Shown: positions 32,820 to 44,480 of the stretch, piece after piece | How positions within the stretch are numbered: the first letter of the stretch is position 1 | How the letters are laid out: each line of letters starts with the position of its first letter | DNA from: Phytophthora colocasiae | Lineage: Eukaryota > Oomycota > Peronosporomycetes > Peronosporales > Peronosporaceae | Direction of reading: 5' to 3' | Assembly (NCBI GenBank): GCA_018806915.1 | Contig: JAGKQI010000105.1 | Span: 1,178,001-1,242,000 of the forward strand | DNA length: 64,000 nucleotides | Notes under the pieces: model-generated | What the model saw: the letters and a program-made list of their open reading frames with translations, nothing else | The model's database searches: none | What the model was told of the DNA's origin: nothing | Position numbers and translations under genes: made by a program

Positions 32820-33875
32820 GGGATACGGCGTTCGACAGCGAGAAACGGGAACCCCGAGAAGGGTGAAGCGACTGAAATTGGTGTGAACTGTAATGCGGAA
32901 CGACGTGGAAACGGCGCGACTGCAGCGCAGGACGAGAAGGTGTTAACGAGCAATGACATAGTCGAGTGGCGACAGATTATGAGAGACGATGAGATGCTAC
33001 TCAATCGACTGCAGGCCGAAAAGTACGTGGCGACGTTGAGGCCGGCGATGGCCATGACGCGGTATACTCGGGCACAGAGAGAGCAGGACGAGCAGAGGTA
33101 CGCAGCGGGACGGAGACGGCAGACGGACAGTAGCGCAAAGGACCGACGTCAAGCTGGGGAAGGCGCAGTGACGGCAGTAACTACAGTGACTCCGGTAGCC
33201 GAGACCCGAATGACACGAACGAAACGTATGACGGAGGGCACGGCATCGGCGACGAATACGGCAGTAATGGGGAATACCGACACGAATAAGCTGACCGGCT
33301 TCAGGACTCTGGCTACGGACGACGTAAAAGGAAGACCAGCATCGGCAGTGACGGATGACGCTCCAGTGGATGCAGTAAAGGACCTGGAGGTACCCCACAG
33401 CGAAGGCGTGACAGCAGCGGCGATGAAATTGGGACCCGACCGTGCAGTGAGCGGCAGTGCAGTGGAACCGACAACTACCGAGAATCCCGATGAATGCAAA
33501 CGGCCCGTGAAAGCCTCGGAAGTGAATGTTGACAGCGCGACGGACGATGAGAACGACATAGACGATTCGGAATTGACCAGCGAGTTACTGCGGGCTCGGC
33601 AGGCACGGCGACGGAAACGACGAATGGTGAAACGTAGGAAGGCCCGTGAGAAGGAGACGGAGAAGCGTGCCAAGCGAGACCAAGAGGCCAACCGTAAACG
33701 TGAAGCCATAATTCGACAGGTGCGACGAGCACGAGACGCCGAGGAAGCCTGGAAACGATTTAACGAGCGTGGTAAGGAGACCAGAGTGGAAGACGATGGC
33801 GCGACGAACCGAGAAGCGAAGGAACGCGCTCGGGTGAGCCTGGTGAAGCAGTTGAGTCGAAGCGACGACCCGTAG
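32820..33875 (+). pseudogene. Gypsy gag-pol linker / N-terminal Pol frame
   Basis: This frame is in the -1 phase relative to Gag, overlaps the Gag end, and is the same phase as Pol. It is highly charged (RARQARRRKRRMVKRRKARE) with no catalytic motif visible. It ends at TAG 33873-33875 followed by CAG; Pol continues in the same phase, so this is either a nonsense mutation or a readthrough site. A -1 shift from Gag would link the frames, but I see no canonical slippery heptamer. Confidence 0.5.
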
Positions 33876-36800
33876 CAGAACGAAACGGAGACAGTGGAAT
33901 ACATCGGTGCGGAGGATGGACTACCTACGGCCACGGTGACAGTATCAGGAACCCAGAGAGACGTGAAGCTGGACAGTTGTGCGAGATATACGATCGCTGG
34001 CACGGACTGGATGGCGCTGGGCGACAAGATCTCTGACACGGCGCCGGTAGACTATGTTAAAGGTATCGGAGGTTTCCTGCTGGACGTTATTGGAGTGTGG
34101 AGCTTCGACCTCATCAGTGTATTCGGAGAGCTGATACGCGTGGAAGCATGCATTGTGGCGGGTTGTACGGACGAGTTTTTACTGGGAATTGATTTCCTGC
34201 AAGCGCGTGAAGCAACGATGGACTTCAGTCGTAACGAAGTACGGTACAACGACGATGACCGATCGGTGGTGATCCCGTTTCGGACGCAGGACGGTGACGG
34301 AGGACGCAAAGTGGCGGCAGTGCGCGTTGCTGGAAGAACGAAGATCGCAGCGCGGACGGTAACTCCTGTAGAAGTGTCAGTGGCGGCAAAGGATGGTGAA
34401 CGCGGCATGTTCATCCCGACGAGAAGCACGGGAGCGGTCTTGTTGGCAGCGACGGTAACAACAGCGAAGGATGGTAAAGCTTGGGTACCTGCCGTCAACG
34501 CGAACGATCGACCAGCTACGCTACCTAACAAACGAGAACTTGGGACCTGGATTCCCATGGATGAAGACATGACGATCCTCGAGATGAACAGGGAGCTACG
34601 GACGGAACGACTGAACGACTGGATGGATGAGTTGGGCGACAGCGAGACGCCACTCAGTAACGAGAAGGACATACATATTGGAGTTGAGGAGAAGAATGCA
34701 CGTGAATTGGTAATGAAGCTTTTGCGTGTCTATCGAGGGCTTTCGAGCAATGAGAGTGACTGTCCACCAGCTACAGCGTTAAACATACAGCACCACATCG
34801 ATACGGGCGAGACGGCACCAATAATGCAGAAGAGAAGACGGCAAGCACAAGCGGAGGACCAGATCATCAACGACAATGTGGAAACGATGTTGAAAGCTGG
34901 AGTGATCGAAGAAGGCGATGGAGCTTGGGGCTTCCCGGTTGTGCTGGTGAGAAAAAAGGATGGCGAGGTTCGGTTTTGTGTCGACTATCGAGCACTCAAC
35001 AAGGTGACGAAGAAGGACGTGTATCCTTTGCCCCGCATTGACGAGACGTTGGAAGCACTTGGAGGAGCTCTACTCTTCACAACATTGGACTTAAAGGCGG
35101 GTTATTGGCAAATTTTAGTGGCTCCGGAAGATCAAGATAAAACAGCATTTACGACAAAGAAGGGTTTGTATCGGTTCATCAGAATGCCGTTCGGACTTAC
35201 GAACGCACCCTCGACCTTCCAGCGGATGATGAATAGTGTATTGAGAGGCTTGACTTGGAGTACGTGTCTGGTGTACTTAGATGATATAGTGGTTTTCACT
35301 CGAGGTGGAATCGAGAGGCACATCGTGGAGTTGGCAACGGTGTTGGAGCGACTGGCGACGGCTGGTTTAACGCTGAAACTGAAGAAGTGTCGTTTCGCGA
35401 TGAGATCCATGGAGTATTTGGGTCACGAGCTGAGCAACGAAGGGGTACGGCCACTCCGAAGATTGATTACGGCGGTGCAGAACTTCCCTACACCACGAGA
35501 TGCAGTCGAGGTGAAGAGGTTTGTACACTTGGCAGGTTACTACAGGCGATTCGTGGAGGGCTTTGGTTCCCTAATGGCCCCAATGACTAAGCTACTACGG
35601 AAGAATGTTGAGTGGGAATGGACGGACGCGCAGGTGAACGCGTTCGAGCGAGTAAAGGAAATTTTAACGAGTAAGCTGTTGTTGGTTTATCCCAACTTTC
35701 GACGGGATTTTCGAGTGGTGACGGACGCGAGTCGAGTGGGTTTAGGCGCGTGTTTGATGCAGGATCACGGCAGTGGATGGCAGCCGGTGGCTTATGCCAG
35801 CAAAGTTAACAACGAAGCTGAGAGCAAGTACGGAATCACGGAGTTAGAATGTTTGGCGGTTGTTTGGGCTGTAAAGTTATTTCGACCGTACCTGTATGGG
35901 AGGAAGTTCGTGATCATCACTGATCACTCGGCGTTGAAGTGGTTGATGACCAGTTCCAATCTGACGGGAAAACTTCACCGCTGGGCTTTGACATTACAGG
36001 AATTTAATTTTGAAGTCGAGTATCGACCCGGAACTACGAACGTGGTGGCAGATGCACTCTCCAGAGCACCTGTGGCAGCATCCGTACGAGCAGCGGTTGG
36101 CAGAAGACGGGGGGCACGGCGACGAGCACGGACGACGGAGATGACGACGGGGACAGCAATGAACAGTTGCGTGGATCGAGGACCGGACACGGAGGGCGCG
36201 GTAGTGCCCACACGGACAAGGAACCCCGACACCGAGGAGAACGTGCCGCGGGACGAGTGGTTGGAGGCGAATGAGTGGCAAAACGGATTATCCAGGGAAC
36301 GAGTGGCTACAGACGAACGAGATACCCCTGAACGTGACTCAGGCGGACGACGGATGAACGACGCGACGCGGGCCAGTAAGAAACCCACCCGTAATGAGTC
36401 CCTGTTGACGATGGAATCGAGTGACCAGTTGAAGCAGCAGGTGTCGACGACAGGAGCTACGTGCGGTACAGTAGGCAGTACGGACGATCCAGTGTTTGGT
36501 ACCACGATAGAGGCGACGGACAACACTCTGGCGGTGGCGACGGATGACACTCCGGCAGAGGCGACGGATAACGCTCCGGCAGTGGCGACGGATGACACTC
36601 CGGCAGTGGCGACAGATAACACTTCGGCGGTAGCGACGGGAACGGCGGTGTCACGCAGGGGAGCGAAGACGAACGTTGAGGCGACACGACCCCGCACGAG
36701 AGCCGCCAAGCGACGCGAAGACGAACGGCAGTGGCGAGAGGAGGCCATCCGGGCGCTGAACGAGATGGAAGTGAGCGACGGCGACGACGGTGTTGAAAGG

Positions 36801-37364
36801 TTGGCGGACGGCGAGGAATCGGCGGTGAATGTACCGGACAACGTGCAGGCAGTCACGACGAATGAGACGGTGGAAGGCACCAGGACAATTGAGGCGGAAT
36901 CGGCGGACACGGGTAGTGATGAACGAGCCGTAGGGCATGACGAGCATGTTGGCGAAGTGGCGATGGAACCCGAGTTGTCGAACGAGAACGAGACGCGGGT
37001 TAACGAGCGACGAGTGACGATGGAGCGTGAAGACGAACGTGACGGAGTACGGCGTACGGAACGAGTTGAGCGAGTCGAGCAGCGGCGGAGTGTTGAACCG
37101 ACGTTGCAACTTACAGACGACGAGATTCGCGAAGCCCAACGAAAGAGCAAAATGGTCAAACGGTTAGTGGACGCAGGAGTTCACCGAGGGCGAAAGATCT
37201 CAACGATGTACGGACTAGCAGTGATTGAGACGGCGGAAGGGCAGCGTGTGATATTGCCACCGGCATTGTGGCCCGTGGTTTTCAAGGAACACCATGATTC
37301 CGTGTGGGCAGGTCATTTGCGTGCACCGCACACTTACGCGAGGATCGCGGCGATTTACTTGTAG
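33876..37364 (+). pseudogene. Gypsy Pol: protease, reverse transcriptase, RNase H
   Basis: After the TAG the frame runs 1,156+ residues. Protease: KLDSCARYTIAGTDW, where the usual D-S/T-G has Cys in place of Gly. RT: GVIEEGDGAWGFPVVLVRKK, FCVDYRALNK, TLDLKAGYWQI, FGLTNAPSTFQRMMN and the YLDD box at about 35272-35283. RNase H: VVTDASRVGLGACLMQ, ITELECLAVVWAVKLF, TDHSALKWLM. A Pro/Arg-rich spacer follows with five 8-residue repeats (ATDNTLAV, ATDDTPAE...) at 36513-36632, then the integrase N-terminal His-Cys region begins (HHDSVWAGHL). A TAG at 37362 interrupts it (IYL-stop-PGL, most simply a Trp codon changed). Confidence 0.85.
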
Positions 37365-38747
37365 CCGGGACTGAGTAAAGAGGTGAAACGTTGGGTACGA
37401 GGTTGTCAGGAATGTGGCAGCAGGAAGGCGAGACCGCGAGAGGTTGTGCCTCCACTGAGGAGTCTGAGAGGTGGCGATGTTGGTGACAGGTGGGCGCTAG
37501 ACGTAGCGGGCCCTTTGCCAGCGACTGACGGAGGTAACCGGTTCGTGATTGCAGCGGTCGAGTATGTGACGAGATACGTAGTGGCGGTGAGCGTGAAGCA
37601 GCACACTGCAGAGGACGTGGCGTCGTTCCTGATGAAGCACGTCGTGTTGCGGTTTGGAGCTTTTCGCGAATTATTAACTGACGGTGCTCCAGAGATGGCT
37701 GGACGGGCGATTGAGGAGTTAGTGGTGCTGTTACAAGCGGAACAAACGACGGCGGTACCGCACAGGCCTCAATTAGTCGGGTTAGTTGAGAGATTCAATC
37801 GGACATGGAAGGATATGGTAGCGACGTACATGCACGACGAGAACCAGCGAGATTGGGACCGGTGGGTCGATTTTGCGGTCTATTCCTACAACGCGGGACG
37901 GCATTCGACAGTATCCATGTCTCCCAATGAGTTGATGATGGAAAGGCGGTTGAGAAGCCCCAACGAGCTGTTGCGTGAAACGAGCAGGACGGAAGCAGGC
38001 GAACTGAACGAGTATCACAGGAAGTTGGTGACGGTTTTGCGAGAGAGTCGAGAATGCGCAGAGGTATCACGTGCACGTGAACAGGAGAGGCAAGCGAGAT
38101 ATTACAACCGACGAGTACGTCGACGACGGGAGTTTGTGGTGGGCGATAGAGTGTGGATGTATAAACCACCGCGCGGTGCGAAGGCGACGAAGTTGGTGCA
38201 CCAGTGGATGGGACCGCTAAGAATAGTGGAGCCGGCGGGGTATGACAATTTCCTGCTGGAACGAGAAGACGTTCAGGGTGAGAACGAGAGGATCATTGCA
38301 CACGTTTCTTTCCTGGTCTCCTACTACTACCCTGCGGACTTCCTGAAAGCTGCGGCAGCCGACATTGACGGGGAAATCAACGAGGAGGACGACGATGGCG
38401 CAGAACCGACGGCACGAGCGATTACTGGCGCAGCGACGGCGGCAGTGCAGGCAGCAGCGGCTGCACGAGGCGAAAAGAGACGTCGCAGAACAGCTACGAG
38501 TACGGGAGAACGGATGCGACCGAACGAGACTCTGGTGGAGCTCCGGAGACGAAAGCGACGGAATGCGGCTGGACAGTATGTCCTCGAGTACGAATTGCAA
38601 CCCGAACGAGTATGGCGGCGGCGGCAACCAGGAGAGCTGGCGAACGCCGGGAACGAAGAGAAGTTTTGGGTATCTATCGAGGAATACGAGCAGTTGTTCA
38701 AAGCCGGAAGAGTCGTGGAAGACTCTTTGGATGGGGAAGGCGTGTAA
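37365..38747 (+). pseudogene. Gypsy Pol: integrase
   Basis: Same phase as the upstream Pol frame, separated by one TAG. Zinc-binding Cys pair in CQECGSRKARPRE. DDE core: RWALDVAGPLPATDGG (first Asp), LLTDGAPEMAG (second Asp), LVERFNRTWKDMV (Glu). The C-terminal part has VVGDRVWMYKPPRG and a GP-type segment (HQWMGPLRIVEPAGYDNFLL). An alternate frame through 39210 is a shadow. A 24-bp tandem duplication lies just after the stop (ACGATGTGGACGCTTGAAG at 38786 and 38810). Confidence 0.8.
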
Positions 38748-39437
38748 CAGGATGTCATGCCCAACGGACGCAATGCTGACAGACGGACGATGTGGACGCT
38801 TGAAGGATGAACGATGTGGACGCTTGAAGCACGTCCGTGAGTTGGACACGATGGACTGGAAGAGCTGCAGCACGAGTGGGAGAAGTGCTGGCGGTCCCAA
38901 GGATGGCGAACGACAGAAGCGCAAGCCAATGAGTGTGGCCGCCTTCTACGAGTACGTGTACGGGAGCACGGAAGTGCACGACGAGGTGGCGGAGCAGTGG
39001 TGCGATGAGGGGTCGAGCCAGCTGCGAGCTGCTGGATACAGTGAGAGTGGGATACCGGAGACCTTGAAGAACGGGGAACCGGCCGATGAAGGAAGAGCCA
39101 AAGGGCTCACTTCGAAATTTGCACTGGAAGGGCGAATTGAGAAACGGGAGCTGGAAGGCTCGCAACGAAACGAACGACTGAGGGAAGCACAAGGCTTCAA
39201 ACGGCGGTGACGAGCGGTGAGAACTGGGCGGGCAGCGAACGGGACTGGGCGACGACTTGGAAGGCGGCGGCGACTGGAAGTGCTTCGGTGAGTACTCCGA
39301 CTGCTGTGTAAGCGACTTCACGTCACCTGGAGGGTCTCAACGGTGTCGGCGGGCTCAGGACGAACTGTGAGGAGCTGACGGACGAAGGTTTGGCAGTGTG
39401 TGAGACGAACGAACGAAACGAACGAAAGTAGGCATTA
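38748..39437 (+). other. Gypsy 3' region
   Basis: GC-rich trailer with short CGAACGAA-type repeats at about 39398-39430. Probably 3' UTR and possibly part of an LTR, but no matching 5' copy exists in the window to delimit it. Confidence 0.4.
38786..38833 (+). repeat. Tandem duplication of a ~24-bp unit
   Basis: ACGATGTGGACGCTTGAAG occurs twice, 24 bases apart. Confidence 0.7.
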
Positions 39438-39619
39438 AGAGTAGTGTCTATTCAATAAATAGGGTCGCAGCACGAAGCTACGGGCCCGGCGCAGCAACAA
39501 GTGGTTGCTGTCGGCCAGAAGGTGTTAAAGTTAAATCTATACGAAGTGAACGGGACGCAGAAGCCAGGAGCAATACGACTTGCTCAACGTGCCGGGCAAG
39601 ATAAAAGGCAAACGCTACA
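39438..39619 (+). repeat. Copia LTR/leader-like segment (copy of 63819-64000)
   Basis: The 182 bp is the reverse complement of the right end of the window, same length and nearly identical, including AATAAATAGGGTCGCAG and GGTTGCTGTCGGCC. In the right-hand copy it leads into the copia gag start; here it breaks off 10 bp before the TTAA of insertion 2. Confidence 0.8.
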
Positions 39620-39632
39620 CATGTGTAGTTAA

Positions 39633-39670
39633 CCCACCGGCGACCGTTATCCCAGCTTTGCTGGGATAAG
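39633..39670 (+). repeat. Left terminal inverted repeat of insertion 2
   Basis: 38 bp containing a perfect 10-bp stem (TTATCCCAGC / GCTGGGATAA) with a TTT loop. Confidence 0.75.
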
Positions 39671-39959
39671 AAAAACCTCAGAGAAAAACCTTGTTAGAAG
39701 CCCTTTCGTCTTTAAAGTGATATTCACGTCGTTTTAGCCAATAGGTGTCGTTTGCGGATTTCTCCCCTGGAACGGTGATGAGCATGGCGGGAGGTCTTCC
39801 TTGCCGCCATTGGTCGCCAAGCGTTGATTTACTAGAGCGGAGTGCAACTGGCAGGGCACATTTTAGTGGCTTGACGACCTTTTATTGCAAGGTAAATTTG
39901 TGAAATATGCTTCCGGAAGCGTTTTGCGTGCTGTCTTAACTAGATAATACAGTTCTCTA

Positions 39960-40832
39960 CTACCAGCTATCAAGGGCAAGAGCAGTAAGCAGAAGGCATC
40001 CGTTGGCTGGTGACTGGCAAGGACACTCCCTCCCTGGATTTGTATCTGGAAGATGCTGCGATTCCAAGTGATGGAGGCGGGCGAGAAGCTCCGTACACGT
40101 TGCTGTGTATGGTTGTAGCGGTGGAGAAGGCTGACGAAGTATCAGAGGATGTATGGAGATATACCAGTACGAACGAGATGTCAGTCCTTTCGAGCGCCTT
40201 CTACAAGCGTCAGACGATTTCAGTATGCATACGAACTCTACACGGAAGAAGCTCACGCTGAAACGCAGACAGAAAGCGCACGAAGATGGAGAGTTAAAGC
40301 TCCAAACGAGTTCAGTTCGTGTCCAGGCAGATCTACTGCGGCTTCTATCGTCGACATCAAGCGCTGTCACTAAAAGGAGACTGGAAGACCAGCTTGAAAG
40401 CAGCAAATTATTGAAACTACTGGTGTTTTCCAGCCTCGACATCTGCAGATCACAGCGCTGGAAGAAGATCCACTGGAATTCCGTCGCGATACTCATGGTA
40501 TCGCTCAATTATGGGGTACGTCTACGTGTGAGTGTACTGTGTGAATTGAATTGATGGTTGATTGTCATGTAGGACGCAACGTACTGGGAGAACACTACGC
40601 TCCTAAGAGTGATCTACTGCGCTTTCTCCATTCCCACTCACTGCCAGAGATTTTCAAGCGCATGAAGCGGGTAGTGCGTGACGACCTCAGCACTCGTAAC
40701 AAACGGCGTATTGCAGCACTCAATGCCAAGGAGAAGGAACGCAAAAAAGAGCTTGAGAAGCAGGGTATTCTGTCTCCTGAGCAACAGCTAGAGGCGAAGT
40801 TCGACCGACTCCTCAATCCAAGTGTAGCGTAG
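39960..40832 (+). pseudogene. Unrecognised charged/coiled-coil protein remnant
   Basis: Plus-strand segments in two or three frames look protein-like: YERDVSPFERLLQASDDFS, LRLLSSTSSAVTKRRLEDQ, and a final piece LPEIFKRMKRVVRDDLSTRN followed by KEKERKKELEKQGILS, stop at 40832. The last ~90 residues are helical and basic. Frame breaks and perhaps an intron near 40515-40570 (GTACGT...TAG) separate the pieces. No family recognised. Confidence 0.35.
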
Positions 40833-41003
40833 AGTGAAGAGCCCCCGGCAAAGGGATCTACAAGCTTTGAAACGACGCAGATACCCAATCTTGCGATGGC
40901 ATCACGTACAAGACAGCCGTTCTTCGGCATCTGAAGCCGTCGACGGCAGTTAGACGAACAGAATGACTCGGCTCGTAGTCAATACACTCGGAGGTGGCGT
41001 CCA

Positions 41004-41456
41004 ATGGCTCGATATCCCTGGATCTTTTCGGTTCTGCTGTTTGGAATTATCACTTTCCCGACAATTGCTGTGTCAATTGACTACGGAACGTTTACTTGGT
41101 GCAAGTGGAACGAGATGCACACGTCTACTTCGGGCTGGACTGCAATCCGAAGGATGTACCGTTCAGGGCCGCGTGTACGAGCCAAGATATTTGTATCGAC
41201 ACCAGTTGCAATGAGCAACCTGCAGACAAATGCTGCCTTGTTTTGCCAGCAGATCAAGGATTTTATGGAGGTAGAAACCGTTGATCGAGTACTTCTTGAG
41301 TACGGAAGCCAAATCCGAGACCCCCTGCTGAGCCGCGACACAAAGTCGATAGCTATAAAAGCGGTTTCGTGTAGGAGAAAGTGGGCAACCGGTGGCAAGA
41401 CTACTGGAGGTCTGGCGTTAGTCGCCAGCGAGGTTAGTTTCCCTGGCTCAAAGTGA
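41004..41456 (+). pseudogene. Unrecognised open frame
   Basis: Frame begins MARYPWIFSVLLFGIITFPT, which looks like a signal peptide or TM helix, but a second frame (41096-41284) also looks coding (HVYFGLDCNPKDVPFRAACT). The 3' part ends GGLALVASEVSFPGSK. I do not recognise either; a broken gene or chance. Confidence 0.25.
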
Positions 41457-41617
41457 CGGATAAACGGCTCAATACATATTGGTTCATCAGTGAGCATACA
41501 TGTAGAAATGGAATGGGTCAACTGTGGCGAAACCTTGGCTTAAGTGCCAGTAATGACTACAGATCGTATGGTATACAAATTCTAGTCAAACGGGGCCTTG
41601 TGAACTTGTGAAAGAGA

Positions 41618-42599
41618 ATGGCAGATTTTTCTGATGAAGAAGATCGCCAGCTCGTCCAGCTAGCAGCGACGTACGTGAAAGCTGGACGCCGCGTCAAGTG
41701 GTCGTTAGTGGCAGAAAAGATGAGACCACAGAAATGGAGTCCAGAGAAGCTTCAGCAACGTATCAAGACGCTCAAGCGACGACTAGGAACTGACGTGTTG
41801 CAATTTCCGCCGCGATTCTTTCGGAAGTCACTCCAACAAAATAGCAAGAGCCAACGAGTCCAACAAGCGGATAGTACGCCCGGAATTACAGAGCAATTGA
41901 TGGTACCGTTGTCTCCCGAAGACACGTACAACGCCACAGAAAGGCTTTTTCGTGTGTTGACTAGGCGATGTACGTGCCAATAAGCGTCAGCTAAATGCTG
42001 GGGAGATCACGATGGTAGCAGTATCCAGTTTTATAACTGAAGCAGCCTTTCAAGAGGGCGATGTGTTTCTCGACGCTGGATCTGGTATCGGGAACGTTCT
42101 CGTCCAGATTGCGTTACAAACTCGGGCGTCTTGCGTGGTGGGCATTGAGATTCAAGACAACTTGGTAGCAAAAGGGATGAAACTAATCGCGTCAGCAGTT
42201 GTGGACCTTCCGCATTTGCAAAAGATCTGTGTTGTCGCCGGAGACATCCGTGGGTTTAAGGAAAGCAACAAAGCTGTTGTGTGCGCTGGAAAAAAATTAT
42301 CGTCAAGTCGACCTGGCTCGCTAATCAACTCCGCTACTGTTTTGTACTGTCATGACACCGTGTTTGAAGAAGATGCCGTGTTGGCGGTTATCAACATGTG
42401 TGTGGTATTACCTCATCTTCGCCTGGTGGGATTAACGACGCTGGTATGTCCACGCCATCGACATTCATGCTCTAGCCCTTTTTGTATTCGATGGGAGCTT
42501 CTGAAAACACTTCATGTTCAAATGACATTCGGGAATTCACTCCGAGAGCTACACTTGTACATTAGACGAGCGAGACCAGTCGCAGTCGAAGAAACTTAA
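41618..42599 (+). pseudogene. SANT-like/DOT1-like histone methyltransferase, copy 2
   Basis: Start ATG 41618, MADFSDEEDRQLVQLAATYV, with IKTLKRRLGTDVLQFPPRFF: the same N-terminal SANT-like module as copy 1 at 12666. Near 41964 a one-base shift leads to DVRANKRQLNAGEITMVAVS and the DOT1 core FQEGDVFLDAGSGIGNVLVQ (SAM motif I), VVGIEIQDNL and ICVVAGDIRGF. The position equivalent to NNLVF in copy 1 reads HDTVF, so the conserved Asn is lost. It ends ATVLYCHDTVF...LPHLRLVGLTTLVCPRH and a tail to 42599. Apart from that shift it is open for its whole length. In intact relatives the enzyme methylates histone H3 in the nucleosome core; this copy is probably inactive. Confidence 0.7.
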
Positions 42600-42869
42600 A
42601 GCCACAAGGACTTCGAGTGGAAGCATGACAAGATGGAGAGGAAATTCGCGACAATGGCAATGAGGGCTGCATCGTGCTGTCGATAACGGGTCAGTAGGAC
42701 AAATAGGTGCTGGTGCAAGAGTGCTTAGAGCGGCTAGCTAGCAAGGACTTAAACTTCCCGAGCTCAATTCCAGAACACCCGACACATACCAACATTGCAC
42801 CACAGTTTACTTCAACACATAATGAAACACGGTTGTTGAAGTCGTTTGACTGTTCGTTATTCTCTTCCT
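42600..42869. other. Intergenic, no gene
   Basis: Between the DOT1-like gene (plus) and the coiled-coil gene (minus), tail to tail. Nothing recognised. Confidence 0.5.
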
Positions 42870-44369
42870 TTAAATTTCACAAGTTGTTCCCTGCAACTTC
42901 TTCGTTACCCCCCCTTTAGCATTAGTTCTTTTGACTTCACCCATGCTTCCTCTGCCTTTCTTGTCCTTCTTTCTTATCGTACTGCTGACAGATTTCACTT
43001 CCTTGCCTTTCGTGTTGATTTGCCGTACGGCCGCTTCCAGCTCTTCGTCTTGCTCTTCAATCTTCGCTCTCGCCGCATTCAGTGCTGTCTCCAGATATTT
43101 TACTTTCTTCTGGTAGCCGCTTGATATCGCCTTCTCTCCTGCTAATTCGGCTGTTTTGCTTCTGAGTGCCTCCTCCAATTTTTTCTGCTTACCTTTGTCA
43201 CCTCGTCGACCAGTGGAAGCCTTGCGCTGAGCCTCTAGTTCTTCTCGAAGCGTAGTGGAGTTCAACTTCTCCTCATCCAGTTCCCGCACTAGTTCTTGAA
43301 TTTTTTCCTCAGCTTCCAAGTGTCTCGCCTTGAGATCCTCCAACTTGGATACGTGGCTTGTCTCCAAGTCCTTCAACTTCCTGTCGGATGCAGCAGACAG
43401 CGTGACGGAGATCTTGCGGTAGATCAAATCAAACTCCGCCCGTAAAGTCTGCTTCTCCTCTTCAGTGTCACACACGAGAGTCGGTAAAGTCGCCGCTACT
43501 GCTTGAACTTGGTCTAAACTCGACTCCTTCCCTATCTTTCCAGTAGCAAGTGGCTTCGCTGCTTGGCTTATCTCTCTTTCCTCCCGAATTGCACGTCTCA
43601 GCTCTTTCTTAGTTTCTTCGTGGCCCTCGCTCAAAAGCTCCTGTATCTTCGTGACCAACGAGGCATTGCTTGACGCCACGAGTTCTCTTAGGCCTGCGCT
43701 GGGATCTGCATTAGCCTTGTTTTTCTTATTTTCCAACACCTTGAGATACCCTGCATATACGTCCTTGAGCAGAGACTGGTGGTGCTTCTTGAGCTCTACT
43801 GGTTCGCTCTTGAAGGCCTTGAACTGAATTTTGGTCGCTAAATCATTGTAATCCACCTTTTTGCATCTATTTCGTGCGGCGAGATACCGTTCTACCCACA
43901 AGCGCTTCTGATAGTTTGCCAAAGTGTACGGCTGCGCTTTCGTGCGCCGCTCGCATTGCCGCTTATCTCCTTGGTACTCCTCGTTGCAAGCTCTCCTCAT
44001 TTCATCGCAAGCTTCCTTCAGGAATTTGATGGGAACCTCTTGGCCTTCTGCCTCCTCCGGTTCAGCAGCATCAACATCCTGTACAGAAACTTCAGTATCT
44101 TGGCCTGTCGGTTTTGGTCGCTTGCTAGATCCATCCGAGGACTCAGTAATATTCCCCTTTCGTTTCTTAGATGAAGGCTTGCCCTTGGTTGACGACTTGC
44201 TCTTGGCCGACTGATTCTCCTGCGTTTTGGCCGGGACGACTAACGAATTCGTTTGTGCTGCCACCGACAGTAACTGCCTCGTATGCGCAGTTTTCTCGGT
44301 TTGCCCATCCTTCACCCGCGTAACCAGAGCGACCTTGGTTTTCCTTTTCCCCGCACGCGTCTTCACCAT
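42870..44369 (-). CDS. Intact 499-residue nuclear-type coiled-coil protein
   Basis: Uninterrupted frame from a real ATG (44369) to a stop at 42870. The N-terminus is basic (MVKTRAGKRKTKVALVTR; SSKKRKGN could be a nuclear signal). Residues ~110-190 form a helical domain with CDEMRRACNEEYQGDKRQCE and WVERYLAARNRCKKVDYNDL. From ~330 there is a long heptad region (LKDLETSHVSKLEDLKARHL, EEKIQELVRELDEEKL) typical of a coiled coil, ending in a basic tail. No enzymatic motif. It is one of only two clearly intact genes in insertion 2. Function unknown; DNA- or chromatin-associated scaffold is inference. No intron needed. Confidence 0.75.
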   Translation of the reverse strand: MVKTRAGKRKTKVALVTRVKDGQTEKTAHTRQLLSVAAQTNSLVVPAKTQENQSAKSKSSTKGKPSSKKRKGNITESSDGSSKRPKPTGQDTEVSVQDVDAAEPEEAEGQEVPIKFLKEACDEMRRACNEEYQGDKRQCERRTKAQPYTLANYQKRLWVERYLAARNRCKKVDYNDLATKIQFKAFKSEPVELKKHHQSLLKDVYAGYLKVLENKKNKANADPSAGLRELVASSNASLVTKIQELLSEGHEETKKELRRAIREEREISQAAKPLATGKIGKESSLDQVQAVAATLPTLVCDTEEEKQTLRAEFDLIYRKISVTLSAASDRKLKDLETSHVSKLEDLKARHLEAEEKIQELVRELDEEKLNSTTLREELEAQRKASTGRRGDKGKQKKLEEALRSKTAELAGEKAISSGYQKKVKYLETALNAARAKIEEQDEELEAAVRQINTKGKEVKSVSSTIRKKDKKGRGSMGEVKRTNAKGGVTKKLQGTTCEI

Positions 44370-44480
44370 CGTCTTTCAATGGAAATCACACGCAACAAAA
44401 AACATACCAAAGAATTTGACATCATTTACTCACTAAGTACGAATTATTTATCTCACAACTCAATATTGCGCCACCATTGA
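44370..44480. other. Upstream region of the coiled-coil gene
   Basis: About 110 bp of AT-rich sequence before the ADP/ATP carrier remnant; possibly the promoter. No motif stands out. Confidence 0.3.

Larger units (their letters stand above)
30790..39437 (+). mobile_element. Ty3/gypsy LTR retrotransposon, internal region, no recognisable 5' LTR
   Basis: gag, protease, RT, RNase H and integrase are in gypsy order on one strand over about 8 kb. The region upstream of gag is only ~45 bp from the host repeat, so the 5' LTR is missing. GC-rich codon use differs from its AT-rich surroundings. Several stops and frame breaks mark it as inactive. The 3' end is unclear; a 182-bp copia LTR/leader-like segment follows from 39438. 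Confidence 0.8.

Noticed and set aside
36513..36632. Five 24-bp repeats as a separate element
   Set aside because: In-frame 8-residue repeats of the Pol spacer; no independent function visible.
32883..39210. Antisense and alternate frames across gypsy (for example 33149-34039 minus, 35975-37159 minus, 38365-39210 plus)
   Set aside because: Shadow frames caused by the GC-rich, Arg/Asp-rich coding strand.
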